64,000 nt of DNA from Verrucomicrobia bacterium Tous-C9LFEB. Its GTDB lineage: Bacteria; Verrucomicrobiota; Verrucomicrobiia; Methylacidiphilales; UBA1321. Position 1 is the stretch's first letter, and each line of letters starts with the position of its first letter. The position numbers and the translations under genes are program-made. Positions 62,360 through 64,000 of this stretch are shown in pieces. The stretch covers positions 1-64,000 of the forward strand of contig NEUU01000018.1 of the NCBI GenBank assembly GCA_002304345.1, written 5' to 3'. The notes under the pieces are model-generated. The model was given only the letters and a program-made list of their open reading frames with translations. It did no database searches and was not told where the DNA came from.

Positions 62360-62671
62360 TTACTCGTGAAGGGACGTCATTTTTTCGAGGTCGGGCGTCT
62401 TGTAGAAACGGTAGACGGCGATGACTAGGGCCAAGCCGACGGCGGCTTCCGCTCCGGCGATGGCGATGGAAAACAGGGTGAAAAGCTGGCCGAGGAGCAG
62501 GTCCGGATTCGGACCGAAACGCCAGAAGGCGATGAAGTTCAGGTTGGCCGCATTGAGCATGATCTCCACGCCGATGAGAACGATGATCGCGTGACGGCGC
62601 GTGAGCACGCCGAGCAATCCCACAAAAAAGAGAATGGCGGAGACAACCAGATAATAGTGGAGCGGGACCAT
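62360..62671 (-). CDS. nuoK: NADH-quinone oxidoreductase subunit K
   Basis: The 103-residue protein has three membrane helices and the conserved LIGVEIMLNAANLNF (Glu in helix 2) and AIAGAEAAVGLALV (Glu in helix 3) motifs that carry protons in complex I. It starts 2 bases beyond the end of nuoJ and ends 6 bases before nuoL. Length is normal for the family. Confidence 0.97.
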   Translation of the reverse strand: MVPLHYYLVVSAILFFVGLLGVLTRRHAIIVLIGVEIMLNAANLNFIAFWRFGPNPDLLLGQLFTLFSIAIAGAEAAVGLALVIAVYRFYKTPDLEKMTSLHE

Positions 62672-62673
62672 AA

Positions 62674-63192
62674 TCAGGACTTCTTTTCTTCCTCGGACTT
62701 TTCCGGGCTGATGGCAATCACCACGGCGCCGAGCAGGGCGGCTGTTAACAGTAATGCGATCACTTGCAGGGCGATGGTGTACGGCGCCATCAGATTCAAG
62801 CCGAGTGCGCGCACGGACGGATCAATCGTTTCCACCACCGGCTGCAGCGGCAGGGCGGTTTTCAAAATGGCGGGCAACAGCAACGTCAACAAAACAGCGG
62901 TGGCTCCCGCCAGACCCCACAACGCGCCATGCGCCTCGATATGTTCCTTCACATTGCCGGTCACTTGCTGCGTGAGCATGATCGCGAACAGGATCAGGAT
63001 TCCGACCGCGCCGACATAGACGAGGATTTGCACCGCGGCGAGAAACTCGGCCATGAGCAGGATGAAGAGTCCGGCCAGCGCGACGAAGAACGCCATCAGG
63101 GTGAGCGTGGCATGCACGAGATTGCGCAGGCGCACGGCGAGCAGCGCGCTGATCACGGCAATGGCGGAGAGGATGGAAAAGGTGATGATCAT
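62674..63192 (-). CDS. nuoJ: NADH-quinone oxidoreductase subunit J
   Basis: The product has 172 residues from MIITFSILSA and five expected membrane helices. It shows the NLVHATLTLMAFFVALAGLF and FLAAVQILVYVGAVGILILF segments typical of NuoJ helices 2 and 3. The frame extends 20 codons upstream into nuoH; the ATG at 63190-63192 overlaps the nuoH stop by 4 bases, indicating coupling. The C-terminus ends in a charged tail (PEKSEEEKKS). Confidence 0.95.
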   Translation of the reverse strand: MIITFSILSAIAVISALLAVRLRNLVHATLTLMAFFVALAGLFILLMAEFLAAVQILVYVGAVGILILFAIMLTQQVTGNVKEHIEAHGALWGLAGATAVLLTLLLPAILKTALPLQPVVETIDPSVRALGLNLMAPYTIALQVIALLLTAALLGAVVIAISPEKSEEEKKS

Positions 63193-64000
63193 GAGGCGTA
63201 GTGGTAAACGCGTTGAGCGGTCTTCGGTCCGCGATTGAGGCGGCCGATGCATTCATAGCTGAGGTACATCACGAGGAAACCGATGGGCCAGCCGACGACC
63301 GGGATGCCGTGCCAGCGGGGCGCGTAGTAATAGAACCCGCCAACGAAGATATTCATGATGGCGAGCGGCAGGAGGAATTTCCACGCGAAGCCCATCAGAT
63401 GATCCACCCGGAGCCGGGGCAGCGTGCCGCGAATCCAGATCATGACCAGCATCAGCGCGAACATCTTGGCGAAGAACCAGACAAAACCGGGGATCAGGAG
63501 CGCATTGGGGTCGTCGCTCCAAGGCGGGCGGATATTCGGACCGCTCCAGCCACCGAGGAACAGCGTGGTGGAGAGACCGTTGATCGCGAAGGCGCTGACA
63601 TACTCGCTCATGAAGAAGAGCGCGTATTTGAAACCGCTATATTCGGTCAGATGACCCGCCACGATTTCGGAATCGGCTTCCGGCAGATCGAACGGGCAAC
63701 GATTGATTTCTGCCAGCGAAGCGACGAAGAAGATGAGAAAGCCCGCGAAACCCCAAGGCGTGAACACATTCCATCCGATAATCTGGCCGAGGCATTGCAA
63801 CCCCGCGTTGCTGCTTTGAATCCATTCGGAAAGCTGCTGTTGCGCGACGATCTTCGTCGTATCGAGCGACCCCGTCATCATGATCACCGTCACACCCGAA
63901 AGAACCAGCGGCAATTCGTAGCTTACCATCTGCGCGATGGCGCGCATGCCGCCGAGCAGGGAATACTTATTGCGCGACGACCAACCGGCCATGAAGACTG
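63189..64000 (-). CDS. nuoH: NADH-quinone oxidoreductase subunit H, partial (N-terminus beyond window)
   Basis: About 270 C-terminal residues of NuoH are present; the 5' end runs past base 64000. The stretch MAGWSSRNKYSLLGGMRAIA, the AQMVSYELPL helix, the quinone-site loop EINRCPFDLPEADSEIVAG and RGTLPRLRVDHLMGFAWKFL are diagnostic. NuoH links the quinone site to the membrane arm. The internal Met at 63992 is not the start, because the conserved upstream third of NuoH is missing before it. Confidence 0.95.
   Translation of the reverse strand, partial: VFMAGWSSRNKYSLLGGMRAIAQMVSYELPLVLSGVTVIMMTGSLDTTKIVAQQQLSEWIQSSNAGLQCLGQIIGWNVFTPWGFAGFLIFFVASLAEINRCPFDLPEADSEIVAGHLTEYSGFKYALFFMSEYVSAFAINGLSTTLFLGGWSGPNIRPPWSDDPNALLIPGFVWFFAKMFALMLVMIWIRGTLPRLRVDHLMGFAWKFLLPLAIMNIFVGGFYYYAPRWHGIPVVGWPIGFLVMYLSYECIGRLNRGPKTAQRVYHYAS

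Overview
The window looks like chromosomal DNA of a member of the Verrucomicrobiota (PVC superphylum), moderately GC-rich. Three features point there: a double-length UvrA of about 1856 residues with four ATP-binding cassettes (positions 6808-12378), a 51-residue basic protein resembling a small protein family I know from Verrucomicrobia and Chlamydiae (16394-16549), and a tandem two-domain nucleoside diphosphate kinase. The taxon is an inference; no rRNA gene is present. There is no phage, plasmid, transposase or CRISPR array. The accessory character comes from short palindromic repeats scattered between housekeeping genes.

Layout. 1-12.4 kb: a short terminal-inverted-repeat element, a PduO-type cobalamin adenosyltransferase, a LapA-like membrane peptide, an M24 peptidase, a minus-strand group plsC-chrA-mnmE-pyrD, and the giant uvrA. 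12.5-20.4 kb: mnmA-cutA, a secreted unknown, elbB, a DUF2167 protein, the small basic protein, an RsuA/RluB-type pseudouridine synthase whose Arg/Gly-rich tail is overlapped by a second open frame, argH and an HD-domain protein. 20.4-27.1 kb: a FucP-like transporter, a YHS/DUF2231 membrane protein and the recombination/SOS set ruvC, ruvA, ruvB, lexA. 27.1-34.7 kb: a B12-binding radical SAM enzyme, hpt, an MECR-like enoyl reductase, a glutathione-transferase/methyltransferase fusion, a TPR protein with a lipoprotein, a thioredoxin-like ferredoxin and the tandem NDP kinase.

34.8-45.6 kb: aspartate aminotransferase, NADP isocitrate dehydrogenase, a soluble hybrid histidine kinase, a repeat-flanked small membrane protein, carB, a secreted unknown, a class V aminotransferase and a DUF2007/zinc-ribbon protein. 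45.9-49.1 kb: the conserved rpmH-rnpA-yidD-yidC-khpB set. 49.2-52.6 kb: gmd, fcl and a polyprenyl-phosphate sugar transferase, which together predict a GDP-L-fucose-containing surface polysaccharide. 52.8-55.5 kb: a large secreted LamG/TIM-barrel glycosidase-like protein. 55.7 kb: tRNA-Val(GAC). 55.9 kb to the end: the membrane arm of respiratory complex I (nuoN, two different nuoM, nuoL, nuoK, nuoJ, partial nuoH) on the minus strand.

The most notable observations are: (1) a complex I locus with two NuoM paralogues and a NuoL whose lateral-helix region is about 30 residues longer than in E. coli, which fits a complex with one extra antiporter-like subunit; (2) at least four families of dispersed palindromic repeats, some of which form the stop codons or C-terminal ends of neighbouring genes; (3) an out-of-frame open frame overlapping the rRNA pseudouridine synthase tail and continuing 211 bases past it; (4) the GST-methyltransferase fusion; (5) the NDP kinase with an apparently inactivated first domain. 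No clearly new defence or mobile system is visible. Promoter, operator and terminator calls were made by eye.
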